A stretch of DNA of 64,000 nt, taken from the NCBI GenBank assembly GCA_036273715.1, contig DASUHB010000037.1, positions 62,001-126,000 of the forward strand, given 5' to 3'. Origin of the DNA: Gemmatimonadaceae bacterium (GTDB taxonomy: Bacteria > Gemmatimonadota > Gemmatimonadetes > Gemmatimonadales > Gemmatimonadaceae). Below, piece after piece: positions 17,018 through 25,265 of the stretch. The translations under genes were made by a program, and so were the position numbers. Below the pieces are notes generated by a model. The model was given only the letters and a program-made list of their open reading frames with translations. It made no database searches and had not been told where the DNA came from. The number at the start of each line of letters is the position of its first letter. Within the stretch, counting starts at the first letter, position 1.

Positions 17018-17549
17018 GGATCGACTCCCCGAGCAGCGCCCGCATCCGCGCGCACGCGCGCTTCACGCGCATCTTGAGCGCCGACACACCGACGCCGGTC
17101 GCCGCCGCCATTTCCTCGTACGACAAATCGGCGCTGAAGCGCAGGAGCACCGCTTCACGTTGCACCGGATGCAGCCGCGCCAGCGCCGTGCGCAGCATCG
17201 CGTCGCGCTCCGCCCACTCCGCCGCGTCCTCATCCCACGATCCCAGCTCGATGCCTGCATCCGCGAGCTGCGCTTCGCCGCGCCGCCGCCGCGCCAACGT
17301 GGTGCGGCATTGGTTCACGAGAATGCGAAACAGCCACCCGGTGAACCGCTCTCGCTCCTGATATCGGCCGAGATGCCGATACGCGCGCAGGAACGTCTCC
17401 TGTGTCGCATCTTCCGCATCCTCGCGCGAGCCGAGCACGTGCGTAGCCAATCGCAAGCACGCCGCGTGGTGACGGGACACGAGGATCGCAAAAGCCTCGG
17501 TGTCACCGTCCAACACGCGACGCACGATGGCAGAGTCGGATGCGGTCAT
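17010..17549 (-). CDS. ECF-family RNA polymerase sigma factor
   Basis: 179 residues. Region 2 is seen in FAILVSRHHAACLRLATHVLG and EDAEDATQETFLRAYRHLG; region 4 in LHPVQREAVLLRFSADLSYEEM with the helix-turn-helix ATGVGVSALKMRVKRACARM. It should direct RNA polymerase to a small regulon under control of the overlapping downstream gene. The stop TAA falls inside an octamer GCCTAACG. I could not identify an autoregulatory ECF promoter with confidence in the 17550-17780 gap. Confidence 0.94.
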   Translation of the reverse strand: MTASDSAIVRRVLDGDTEAFAILVSRHHAACLRLATHVLGSREDAEDATQETFLRAYRHLGRYQERERFTGWLFRILVNQCRTTLARRRRGEAQLADAGIELGSWDEDAAEWAERDAMLRTALARLHPVQREAVLLRFSADLSYEEMAAATGVGVSALKMRVKRACARMRALLGESIHA

Positions 17550-17780
17550 GCCGGAATAACTTCGGGTCGCGCGATTTCGTCACCGGCCCGAACCGGTCCG
17601 CGTATCGCGCCTGGAGGAGAGGAACCGCGGAACGCTAATGACGGACGGCCGGTCCGGTAAGCCCCTCGTCACAATGTGGTTCGGCGTCGCCGCGAGACTG
17701 GTGTCGATCGGCGCCACGAGGAAGATTAACGGAAGAACCTTTCTGCGCGACCATTTCGACTCGCCACCCGAACGGGAGAC

Positions 17781-18512
17781 GTGCGTTTTCGCTGCGTGAT
17801 CTTCGACTGCGACTCCACGCTCTGCGCCATCGAAGGCATCCAGGTGCTGGGCGCCGCGCATCACCAGGAGATCGCGCGCCTTACGGCGTCCGCCATGCAG
17901 GGACAGATCGCGCTCGAGCAGGTATACGCACATCGCCTGGCGCTGGCGCAGCCGGCGCGCCGCGACCTCGAGGCGCTGGCGGACCGGTACGTCGCGACGC
18001 TCGTGCCGGACGCGCGTGAGGTAGTGCGCGCGCTGCACGCCGAGGGCATCGAGGTCCGCATCCTCTCCGGGGGCCTTCGTCCTGCCGTGCTCGCCGTCGC
18101 GCGTGCGTTGGGCGTACCGGACGACCGTGTCGCGGCGGTGGATCTTCGCTTCGGCGATGACGGATCGTACTGCGGCTTCGATGAGGCATCGCCGCTCGCG
18201 CGCTCGGGCGGCAAACGGGCGGTCATTGTCGGGTGGGACCCGCCGGCACCGCGTCCGTCGATGTTGGTGGGCGATGGCGCGACCGATCTCGAGGCCCGTC
18301 CGGCGGTGGATGCGTTCATCGCCTTCGCGGGCGTCGTTAGGCGAAGCGACGTGGTCGACCGGGCCGACCTCGTCATCGACGGACCGTCGCTCGCGCCGGT
18401 GGTTCCGCTGGCGTTAGGCGGCGTGCCCCCGCGTTCCCCACTGGCGCGCGCCGTGTTCGACCGCGGCGCCGCACTCCTGGCCGGTCAGACGCTCGAGGAG
18501 AGCACACCATGA
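17781..18512 (+). CDS. serB: phosphoserine phosphatase (HAD family)
   Basis: 243 residues from a GTG start with GGGAG just upstream. HAD motifs: I, FDCDSTLCAIEG; II, RILSGGLRPAVLAVARALG; III, the Lys of GGKRAVIVGW; IV, MLVGDGATDLEA. It removes phosphate from phosphoserine, the last step of serine synthesis. The annotation is supported by the next two genes (aminotransferase and serA), joined by 4-base overlaps, which complete the pathway in one transcript. Confidence 0.92.
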   Translation: MRFRCVIFDCDSTLCAIEGIQVLGAAHHQEIARLTASAMQGQIALEQVYAHRLALAQPARRDLEALADRYVATLVPDAREVVRALHAEGIEVRILSGGLRPAVLAVARALGVPDDRVAAVDLRFGDDGSYCGFDEASPLARSGGKRAVIVGWDPPAPRPSMLVGDGATDLEARPAVDAFIAFAGVVRRSDVVDRADLVIDGPSLAPVVPLALGGVPPRSPLARAVFDRGAALLAGQTLEESTP

Positions 18513-19639
18513 CGCACGCCACACTCGACCGTGAAGAACGCATCGTCGTCACGCGTCCGCGATTCGGACGCTTCTTCCTGCCCGGCCCGACGGAAGTGCG
18601 CGCCGAGGTTCTGGAGGCGCAGCTGCGCCCGATGATCGGCCATCGCGGCAAGCCGATGGAGCAGTTGATCGCCGAGATGCAGCCGGCGCTGCGCGACGTA
18701 TTCCGAACGTCGCGCCCGGTGGTCATCGCGACGTCGTCGGCCACCGGGCTCATGGAAGCCGCGGTGCGCAACGGCGCGCGGCGCCGGGTGCTGTCGCTGG
18801 TGAACGGGGCCTTCAGCGAGCGCTTCTATCAGATCGCGCTCGCCTGCGGCCTCGAGGCCGACGCGCTGCGGGTCCCGTTAGGCGAGGCGCATGACCCGGA
18901 CCGCGTGGCCGCGGCGCTCCGCGGCGGGTCGTACGACGCGGTCAGCGTCGTGCACTCCGAAACGGCGACCGGCGTGCTCAATCCGATTGCCGAGATCGCC
19001 CGCGTCGTGCACGAGGCCGGCGACGTCGTGGTGCTGGTCGACAGCGTCACGGGCATCGCGGGCGCCCCGGTGGAGACCGACGGTTGGGCGCTCGACATGG
19101 TGCTCACCGGCTCGCAGAAAGCCCTGGCGCTGCCGCCCGGTCTTGCGTTAGGCGTCGCCAACGACGCGGTGCTGGCCCGCGCCCGCGAGGCGCGGGGCCG
19201 CGGCATCTACTTCGACCTGGTCGAGTTCGAGAAGTACCTCGCCAAGCACCAGACGCCCAACACGCCGGCGCTGTCGCTGTTCTATGCGCTGGAGGTGCAG
19301 CTGCGGCACATCGCGGCCGAGGGCATCGAGGCGCGCTGGGCGCGGCACGCGGCGATGGCCGCGCGCTGCTGGCAATGGGCGGACGACATGACGCAGCACG
19401 GCATCCCGGTAGGCGTGCTCGCGCCGCCGGGATTCCGGTCGCCCACCGTCACCTGCCTCACGCTGCCGCCGGGCACCACGGGGCCGGCGGTCGCCACGGC
19501 GATGGCGGCCCGCGGCTGGACCATCGGCGCGGGCTACGGCGAGCTCAAGGATGCGACGATCCGCATCGGCCACATGGGCGACCACACCGTCGCCGAGCTC
19601 GATGCCCTCCTCGCCCAACTCGCCGAGGTGCTCGCGTGA
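18509..19639 (+). CDS. class V aminotransferase, likely phosphoserine transaminase
   Basis: 376 residues of the alanine-glyoxylate/serine-pyruvate aminotransferase family, not SerC proper. FFLPGPTEVRAEVLEAQ and MIGHRGKPMEQLI open the PLP site; the internal lysine is in VLTGSQKALALPPGLALG. VVLVDSVTGIAGAP supplies the PLP-pyridine Asp. Wedged between serB and serA with overlaps on both sides, it most likely converts 3-phosphohydroxypyruvate to phosphoserine, as proposed for related enzymes in organisms lacking SerC. Serine-glyoxylate exchange is the alternative. Confidence 0.9.
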   Translation: MTHATLDREERIVVTRPRFGRFFLPGPTEVRAEVLEAQLRPMIGHRGKPMEQLIAEMQPALRDVFRTSRPVVIATSSATGLMEAAVRNGARRRVLSLVNGAFSERFYQIALACGLEADALRVPLGEAHDPDRVAAALRGGSYDAVSVVHSETATGVLNPIAEIARVVHEAGDVVVLVDSVTGIAGAPVETDGWALDMVLTGSQKALALPPGLALGVANDAVLARAREARGRGIYFDLVEFEKYLAKHQTPNTPALSLFYALEVQLRHIAAEGIEARWARHAAMAARCWQWADDMTQHGIPVGVLAPPGFRSPTVTCLTLPPGTTGPAVATAMAARGWTIGAGYGELKDATIRIGHMGDHTVAELDALLAQLAEVLA

Positions 19640-21249
19640 GCGCGCAGTGGCGGGTGCTCGTCGCCGACGCGATCGACCGCTCTGCGTTAGGCCCGCTCAC
19701 CGAGGACACGCGGTTCGAGGTCGTCGATGCGCCCGGCCTGTCCGGCGACCGCCTCGCCGGCGCCATGGAAGACGTGGATGCCGTGCTCGTCCGCAGCGCC
19801 ACGAAAATCACCCGCGACTCCCTCGCCCGCGCCGGGCGCTTGAGCGTCATCGGCCGTGCGGGCGTCGGCGTCGACACCATCGACGTCGACGCCGCCACGG
19901 AGCGCGGGATTGCCGTCCTCACGGCGCCATCGGGCAACACCATTTCGGCCGCCGAGCTCACGTTTGCGCTGCTGCTGGCGCTGGTGCGGCGCGTCGCCGC
20001 CGCCGACCGGTCGATGAAGTCGGGCGCCTGGGACCGGAAGACGTTCACCGGCACCGAGCTCTACGGCAAGACGTTAGGCCTGGTCGGCGCGGGCCGCATC
20101 GGCAGCGAGGTCGCGCGCCGGGCGCGCGCGTTCGGCATGCGCGTCGTCGCCTTCGATCCCTATCTCGCGGCCGACCGCGCCGCGGAGCTCGAGATCGAGT
20201 TGGCGCCGCTCGAGCAGGTCGTGGAGCGCGCGGACGCGATCACCGTGCACGTGCCCCTCACCGACGCGACACACGGACTGCTCGACGCGGCGATGCTCGC
20301 GCGCGCCAAGCGCGGCGCCGTGGTCGTGAACTGCGCGCGCGGGGGCATCCTCGATGAGCACGCGTTGATCGATGCGCTCCGCGAGCGCCGGCTGGCCGGC
20401 GCGGCGCTCGACGTCTACGAGCAGGAACCGCTGCCGGCCGACCATCCGCTGCGCCTGCTCGACAACGTCCTGCTCACACCGCACCTCGGCGCATCCACGG
20501 CGGAGGCGCAGCGCAACGTGGCGCTCGAGATTGCGGATGCGGTGCGCGCCGCGCTCGCCGACGGCGACCTCTCGCGGGCGGTCAACGCACCGGCGGTCGG
20601 CGGCGACGACATGCGCCGGGCCGGCCCGCTGCTCGCGCTGGGCGCGACGTTAGGCGTGGTCGCGGCCGCGCTCGCCGACGGTCCGGTGCAGGAGGTGGAA
20701 GTCACCCTCGCCGGCAGCGCACCGCGGCTGCTGCGGCCCCTGGTGCCGTGCGTGCTCGTCGGCGTGCTGCGGTCCACGTTAGGCGCGGCGCGCGTCAATT
20801 TCGTGAACGCCGCCTGGCTGGCGAAGGGACGCGGCATCACGGTCACGCAGGCGCAACGCGAACAGCACGCCGACGGCGGCGACCGCGTGGAGGTCCGCGT
20901 GCGCGCCGGCGACGCCGTCACGCTGGCCGCGGGCACGCTGGTGGGACGGCGCCCGCGGCTCGTGCGGATCGGCGACTATCGTCTGGACGTCGAGCCGCGC
21001 GGCACGCTGATCGTGCTGCGCAACCGCGATGTGCCGGGCGTCATCGGCCGCGTGGGCACGTTGTTAGGCGCGGCCGGCATCAACATCGGCGAGTATCACC
21101 AGTCGCGCCTGGGCGCCGGCGGCGAAGCGCTGGCAGTGCTCAACGTCGATGCGCCGCTCGTCCCGGCGGTGCTGGACGACCTCCGCGCCCTGCCCGGCGT
21201 GACCGACGTCAGGCAGGTGGAGGTCGGCGACGGCGTTGCCGTCCGTTAG
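19636..21249 (+). CDS. serA: D-3-phosphoglycerate dehydrogenase
   Basis: 537 residues, the long three-part form. It starts on GTG overlapping the preceding stop (GTGA). The NAD domain has LGLVGAGRIGSEVARRARAFG; catalytic Arg is in VVNCARGGILDEHALID and the His in TPHLGASTAEAQRNVA. An allosteric substrate-binding domain follows, then a C-terminal ACT domain (GTLIVLRNRDVPGVIGRVG, INIGEYHQSR), the site of feedback by serine in this type. It catalyses the first committed step of serine synthesis. Five octamer copies fall in this gene. Its stop overlaps the convergent M16 gene by 4 bases. Confidence 0.96.
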   Translation: MSAQWRVLVADAIDRSALGPLTEDTRFEVVDAPGLSGDRLAGAMEDVDAVLVRSATKITRDSLARAGRLSVIGRAGVGVDTIDVDAATERGIAVLTAPSGNTISAAELTFALLLALVRRVAAADRSMKSGAWDRKTFTGTELYGKTLGLVGAGRIGSEVARRARAFGMRVVAFDPYLAADRAAELEIELAPLEQVVERADAITVHVPLTDATHGLLDAAMLARAKRGAVVVNCARGGILDEHALIDALRERRLAGAALDVYEQEPLPADHPLRLLDNVLLTPHLGASTAEAQRNVALEIADAVRAALADGDLSRAVNAPAVGGDDMRRAGPLLALGATLGVVAAALADGPVQEVEVTLAGSAPRLLRPLVPCVLVGVLRSTLGAARVNFVNAAWLAKGRGITVTQAQREQHADGGDRVEVRVRAGDAVTLAAGTLVGRRPRLVRIGDYRLDVEPRGTLIVLRNRDVPGVIGRVGTLLGAAGINIGEYHQSRLGAGGEALAVLNVDAPLVPAVLDDLRALPGVTDVRQVEVGDGVAVR

Positions 21250-22622
21250 AACGTCGAGAAGTCCTTGCGCGACACGCGCGTCGTGTCGCCCACGTAGACG
21301 AACTGGATACGCGAGAAATAGCGCTTGCCGGCGCTGCGCACGTCGCCGGTGGTCACGTTGCGCAGCTCTTCCATCGCGTCCGATGCCTTGCGATAGTCGC
21401 CCTGATACAATTGGGCGCGCGCGAGGAAATCCGCCTGCGCATCGTCCGTGCTGTTGGACGCGAGATAGTCGAAGATGAAGCCGGCCGTGAAGTACGGCAT
21501 GTCGATGGAGTCGGTCGGCACGTGCTCCACCCACTTGATCTGGTCCTTGACTAACGGCAGCACGTGCGCCGGCGACGCCGTCGAGAAGTATACGCCGCCG
21601 GCCGAGATGCCGCGATCGGTGAACGGCGCGTAGGCGGCGTAGCTGAGCCGGCGCTGGTCGCGCACCATGTCGCCGACGCGGGACGACAACAGCGCCGTCG
21701 CCACGCGGAAGGCCGCGTAATCCTTGGCCGATGCCGGCGGCCCCTCGAACACGCCGAGCACGTAGTTCGTTGCCACCGGGCGCTCGCGCATCACCACCGG
21801 CACCGGCGGCGCCGCGGAGTCCTGCGGCAGCGACCACACGTAGTCGCCTCGGGGCAGCGTCGCCAGCGTGGCGCCCGCGGCCCGCTCCACCGCCTCGCGG
21901 CTCACGTTGCCGACCACCACGAGCAGCATGCGCGACGTCACCACCTGCATCCGCTCGTACGTCGCCAGCGCCGCCGAGTCGAGCGCGCCTAACGATTGCT
22001 CCGTGCCGTACGGCTCGTAGCCGTAGGCGCGGCCGTGGAAGGTCACGCTGTCCGAGAGCAGCCGCAGATACCCGTCGGGACTGATGAGCCGCTGGTGCAC
22101 CGCCGATCGCATCTGATCCCGCACCAGCGCAACCGATGCCGGCGCGAGCGTCGGGTGCATGACGCGCTCCGCGAACACGCTCCAGCTCGAGTCGAAATCC
22201 GCCGTCACCGCGCGAAAGCCGACTTCCGTCCAATCGTCGGAGGCATCGATGTCGAAGTCGCTGCCCGTGCGCGCCCAGGCCTTGCGCGTCGCATCACCGG
22301 GATACTTGGCCGTGCCGTATTTCGACGTGCGCAGCAGTAGCGCCTCGATCCCCTGCGTCCCTTCGGTGAGCTGGCGCCGTCCGCCCAGCAGATACAGGTG
22401 GACCGCCACCACATCGTTCGCGTAGTTGGCGCGCTGGATGACCTGCAGGCCGCCGACAGTGTAGGCGACGGTCACGCTGTCCAGCGGCACGAGCCGGCCG
22501 GTCGCCGTCGCCACTTGCAGCTTCTGCTCGGGCCGCGCGCTGGCGCACCCGCCTAACGAATAGCACGCGAGCGCGGCGACGCAGGCCGCGCCGCTCCGGG
22601 CCAACCAGTGGGCGCGCGTCAT
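21246..22622 (-). CDS. M16-family peptidase-like lipoprotein, non-catalytic partner
   Basis: 458 residues. The N terminus has a lipobox-like SLGGC after a hydrophobic stretch (near residue 26), so it is probably envelope-anchored. Two M16 half-domains are visible: LLGGRRQLTEGTQGIEALLLRTSKYG replaces the catalytic HxxEH helix and lacks the zinc ligands, while SYAAYAPFTDRGISAGGVYFST is the conserved Arg/Tyr region of the second half. It overlaps the upstream M16 gene by 4 bases (ATGA); M16B enzymes often work as a zinc-bearing plus a non-catalytic subunit, which fits this pair. GGAGAG precedes the start. Confidence 0.87.
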   Translation of the reverse strand: MTRAHWLARSGAACVAALACYSLGGCASARPEQKLQVATATGRLVPLDSVTVAYTVGGLQVIQRANYANDVVAVHLYLLGGRRQLTEGTQGIEALLLRTSKYGTAKYPGDATRKAWARTGSDFDIDASDDWTEVGFRAVTADFDSSWSVFAERVMHPTLAPASVALVRDQMRSAVHQRLISPDGYLRLLSDSVTFHGRAYGYEPYGTEQSLGALDSAALATYERMQVVTSRMLLVVVGNVSREAVERAAGATLATLPRGDYVWSLPQDSAAPPVPVVMRERPVATNYVLGVFEGPPASAKDYAAFRVATALLSSRVGDMVRDQRRLSYAAYAPFTDRGISAGGVYFSTASPAHVLPLVKDQIKWVEHVPTDSIDMPYFTAGFIFDYLASNSTDDAQADFLARAQLYQGDYRKASDAMEELRNVTTGDVRSAGKRYFSRIQFVYVGDTTRVSRKDFSTF

Positions 22623-24058
22623 GGAGCGCTCTCCGCCATCTGAAGGTATTCCTGCAGCATCACGTTCACCTTGTCCGCGTCCTGCGGCCGCACGAGCACG
22701 CCGATCGCGAACGGATGCCCGACGATGTATCGTTGGGCGAACTGCTGCAGATCCGCCGGCGTCCGCGTCGACAGGCTGTCCCCGTAGGTCATGTAATAAT
22801 CGAGTCCGCTCGTGGCCCACCAATCCGCGTACTCGTAGGCCAGACTCGGCCCGCGCTCGAGCTCGAACGACTGCGCCACCCGGCGCCGCTTCGCCGCGAT
22901 CGACAGCGCATCCTGATCGAAGTACGACGCATTACCCATCAACATCAGCTCGGTCTGCAGCACCGTGAGCGCAGCCGCGAGATGATCCACCGTCGTCGTG
23001 CCCGAAAACTCGATGGCCCCGACGTGCGCTTGCGTGTTGTAACCCAGCCCCGCGCTCTGAAACAGACCGGACTCGACCAACCGCTTCTGGAACTCCGACT
23101 CCTCGTCGCTCACGAGCTGCGACAGCACATCGGCCGCGTACGTGTCGCCTTGTTGCGACGTCGCGCTCGGCCCCTGCCATTCGACGAGGATCGTGACATC
23201 CGGGACGTCGGCGGCGACGACGGTCGCGCTCGACTTGGCAAGCGCCGGCACCCTGGGCACGGGATGCGCCACGTACGGATCCGCACGCCGCTTCCACCCG
23301 CCGAAGTGCGACTGGGCCCAGGAGAGCACCTTGGGTGCGGACACGTCGCCGGTCACCACCAGCGCCGAGTTGTTAGGCACGTAGTAGGTGTGGAAAATCT
23401 GATCGAGCCGCTGAGGCGTGGCGGCGAACAGCGGCAGCGCCGATCCGAGCGCGTCCTTCTGCGGCCACCCGGCGCCCCACAGCGCGCGGGAGACGGCCTG
23501 GTCGAGATGCGTGCGCGGGTCGGACATGTCGCGGCCCAATTCGTCGAGCACGACCATCCGCTCTCTGTTCAGATTGTCCTGCTCGAAATGCGGCTCGCGC
23601 ACCAGGCGGGCGAGGATGTCCATCCCGTGATCGACGTTCTGCGAGGGGAGCGTGAGATAGTACGACACGAGCTCTTCCTGCGTCTCGCCGTTGTACGCGG
23701 CGTGCAGCGGCCCGATGTCCTGCTGAAAGCTCTGTTGCTGGATGCCGCGATAGCCGCTGAACAACATGTGCTCGAACAGGTGCGGCACGCCCTCGTCGGT
23801 GGTGTCCTGCGACATGGCGCCGGTCTTGACCACGAGGTCGACCGTCGCCAACGGCACGGCGTGATTCTCGACGACGATCACGCGCATGCCGTTGGCGAGG
23901 GAATCGCGATGCGTGATGTCGCTGAGCGCGTGTTGCGCGGCGGCGGGGGACGCGAACGGCAGCAGGGCGAGCGAGACCAGCCAACCCTTCCGGACCCAAG
24001 CGTTAGGCAACGTTGGGCGGCGCAGGCGGGGAGCCGGCGCGGTTCCGACGACTATCAC
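22619..24058 (-). CDS. M16-family zinc peptidase, catalytic subunit
   Basis: 479 residues with a secretion signal (WLVSLALLPFASPAAAQ). The inverted zinc motif is intact: HLFEHMLFSGYRG, with a downstream Glu in ERMVVLDELGRD. The second half contains YVPNNSALVVTGDVS and the typical GLGYNTQAHVG and FELERGPSLAYEYADWW stretches. Together with the overlapping downstream gene it should form a two-subunit periplasmic or outer-membrane peptidase degrading short peptides. GTG at 24058 follows GGAG; a later start inside the signal region is possible. Confidence 0.92.
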   Translation of the reverse strand: MIVVGTAPAPRLRRPTLPNAWVRKGWLVSLALLPFASPAAAQHALSDITHRDSLANGMRVIVVENHAVPLATVDLVVKTGAMSQDTTDEGVPHLFEHMLFSGYRGIQQQSFQQDIGPLHAAYNGETQEELVSYYLTLPSQNVDHGMDILARLVREPHFEQDNLNRERMVVLDELGRDMSDPRTHLDQAVSRALWGAGWPQKDALGSALPLFAATPQRLDQIFHTYYVPNNSALVVTGDVSAPKVLSWAQSHFGGWKRRADPYVAHPVPRVPALAKSSATVVAADVPDVTILVEWQGPSATSQQGDTYAADVLSQLVSDEESEFQKRLVESGLFQSAGLGYNTQAHVGAIEFSGTTTVDHLAAALTVLQTELMLMGNASYFDQDALSIAAKRRRVAQSFELERGPSLAYEYADWWATSGLDYYMTYGDSLSTRTPADLQQFAQRYIVGHPFAIGVLVRPQDADKVNVMLQEYLQMAESAP

Positions 24059-24229
24059 GATGCACGCTCCATGCGGGCGGGGCGCGCCGCATCGTCGCGG
24101 CGCGTCGCAACAACTTGCAACCGCAGCCGGGACGACGCAAGAGGCCGTCCCGTCACCTTTCGCCCAACAAAACCCTAACGCATGAAGTTAGGCGCCTCGA
24201 ACTGCGTCACACCGTGTGGTGGGCCCGCG

Positions 24230-24817
24230 TCAGCCCGGCCAGGCGCCGAGCAGCCGGCGCAGCACCACCAACTCCCCGAGGTGATACGACGTATGCGTCG
24301 CCGCCACCAGGACTTCGCGCACCAGGGTCTGCCCCGAACCGTGGGCGAACGGCGTGTAGAGGTCGCTCGCCGGATCGCGCACCAGCCGCTCGAACGCCTC
24401 GCGGTCCGCGCGGTGGCGCGCGATGCTGTCGTTCCACGCGTTCGCGTTCGGCGGATTTGGGTCCGCCGGCCAGTACTCGCTCGGAAAGTCCGGCGACACG
24501 TGCGACGGATTGCGGCTGAACTCGAGTATGTCCCAGAAGGCGATGCGGATGTGCTCCAGGATCATCCACGGCGAGTACGGCGCTCCGTTAGGACGCTGCC
24601 CTCGCAGGGCGGCGGGCATGTTCGCCACCACATCCTCGTACGCTGCGTGTGCGTGGCCGCCCCGCAGCACCGACACCAGTTCCTCGCGGAAAGCGACGTC
24701 GGTCGGCTCGGCGGCGCTCCGGGTGCGCGAGGGCCGAGTGCTGGATCGCGCACGCTTTGCCGTCGAGCGCCGGCCGGTGCGCGCCGGCGACCGCTTCTTC
24801 TTCTGTGTCTTGGCCAT
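24230..24817 (-). CDS. DinB-family protein
   Basis: 195 residues. A Lys/Arg-rich N-terminal tail of ~38 residues (MAKTQKKKRSPARTGRRST) precedes a DinB four-helix bundle: EELVSVLRGGHAHAAYEDVV, SPWMILEHIRIAFWDILEFS and, near the end, ATHTSYHLGELVVLRRLLG. The His in LEHIR and the two in HTSYH are the usual metal-binding triad. Biochemical roles vary (thiol transferases, nickel or zinc binding). The basic tail is unusual and could bind nucleic acid. Confidence 0.85.
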   Translation of the reverse strand: MAKTQKKKRSPARTGRRSTAKRARSSTRPSRTRSAAEPTDVAFREELVSVLRGGHAHAAYEDVVANMPAALRGQRPNGAPYSPWMILEHIRIAFWDILEFSRNPSHVSPDFPSEYWPADPNPPNANAWNDSIARHRADREAFERLVRDPASDLYTPFAHGSGQTLVREVLVAATHTSYHLGELVVLRRLLGAWPG

Positions 24818-24853
24818 GTCCGGATCGCTCCGCCGCGGCCACTGCCGCGACCA

Positions 24854-24961
24854 TTAACGCATGGGGTGTGCGAGTGCGAAAATCCAGATCGCGGCCGCGA
24901 TCAGCAGGACGATGCCCGCCACCGTCACCTGCGCCCGAATCTTCCGCTCACCCTGACTCAT
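24854..24961 (-). CDS. 35-residue single-pass membrane protein
   Basis: MSQGERKIRA, then a hydrophobic segment (VTVAGIVLLIAAAIWIFAL), then AHPMR and TAA. A strong ribosome site (GGGAGGA, 6 bases before ATG at 24961) and the position 22 bases after the MoaD-like gene support a real gene. It is predicted to insert once with the basic end inside. I recognise no family. It is the last gene of the BNR/MoaD operon. Confidence 0.75.
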   Translation of the reverse strand: MSQGERKIRAQVTVAGIVLLIAAAIWIFALAHPMR

Positions 24962-24983
24962 GTGCGTCCTCCCATTCGTGCCA

Positions 24984-25265
24984 TCAGCCGCCGCTCACCG
25001 CGGGCAGAATCGTCACCCGACTTTCCGGCGAGACCGGCGTCGCCAATCCCAGCGCAAAGCGCACGTTGTCTTCATCGACGAACACGTTCAGGTGCTGCCG
25101 CACGTCGCCCTGCTCCGTGAGGACCCGGTCGCGCACGCCAGGATACTGCTCGCCTAACGCTTCCAGCGCGTCGCCGACCGTGTCGCACCGCTCGCGCAGC
25201 TCCACCACGGCACGGCCGCCGGCGTAGGGCTGCAGCGGACCGGGAATCGCGACCACCAGCGGCAC
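24984..25265 (-). CDS. second MoaD/ThiS-family sulfur carrier protein
   Basis: 93 residues, GTG start at 25265 with GGAGGG 7 bases upstream; the start overlaps the TAG of the BNR gene (TAGTG). The fold signature is seen in RAVVELRERCDTVGDALEALG, VRQHLNVFVDEDNVRFALGLATPV and the end VTILPAVSGG. The C-terminal Gly-Gly allows thiocarboxylation or adenylation. No E1-like partner is adjacent; the MoeB-rhodanese protein at 13018-14205 could serve both carriers. It differs clearly from the carrier at 12738, so the two probably feed different acceptors. Confidence 0.88.
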   Translation of the reverse strand: MPLVVAIPGPLQPYAGGRAVVELRERCDTVGDALEALGEQYPGVRDRVLTEQGDVRQHLNVFVDEDNVRFALGLATPVSPESRVTILPAVSGG

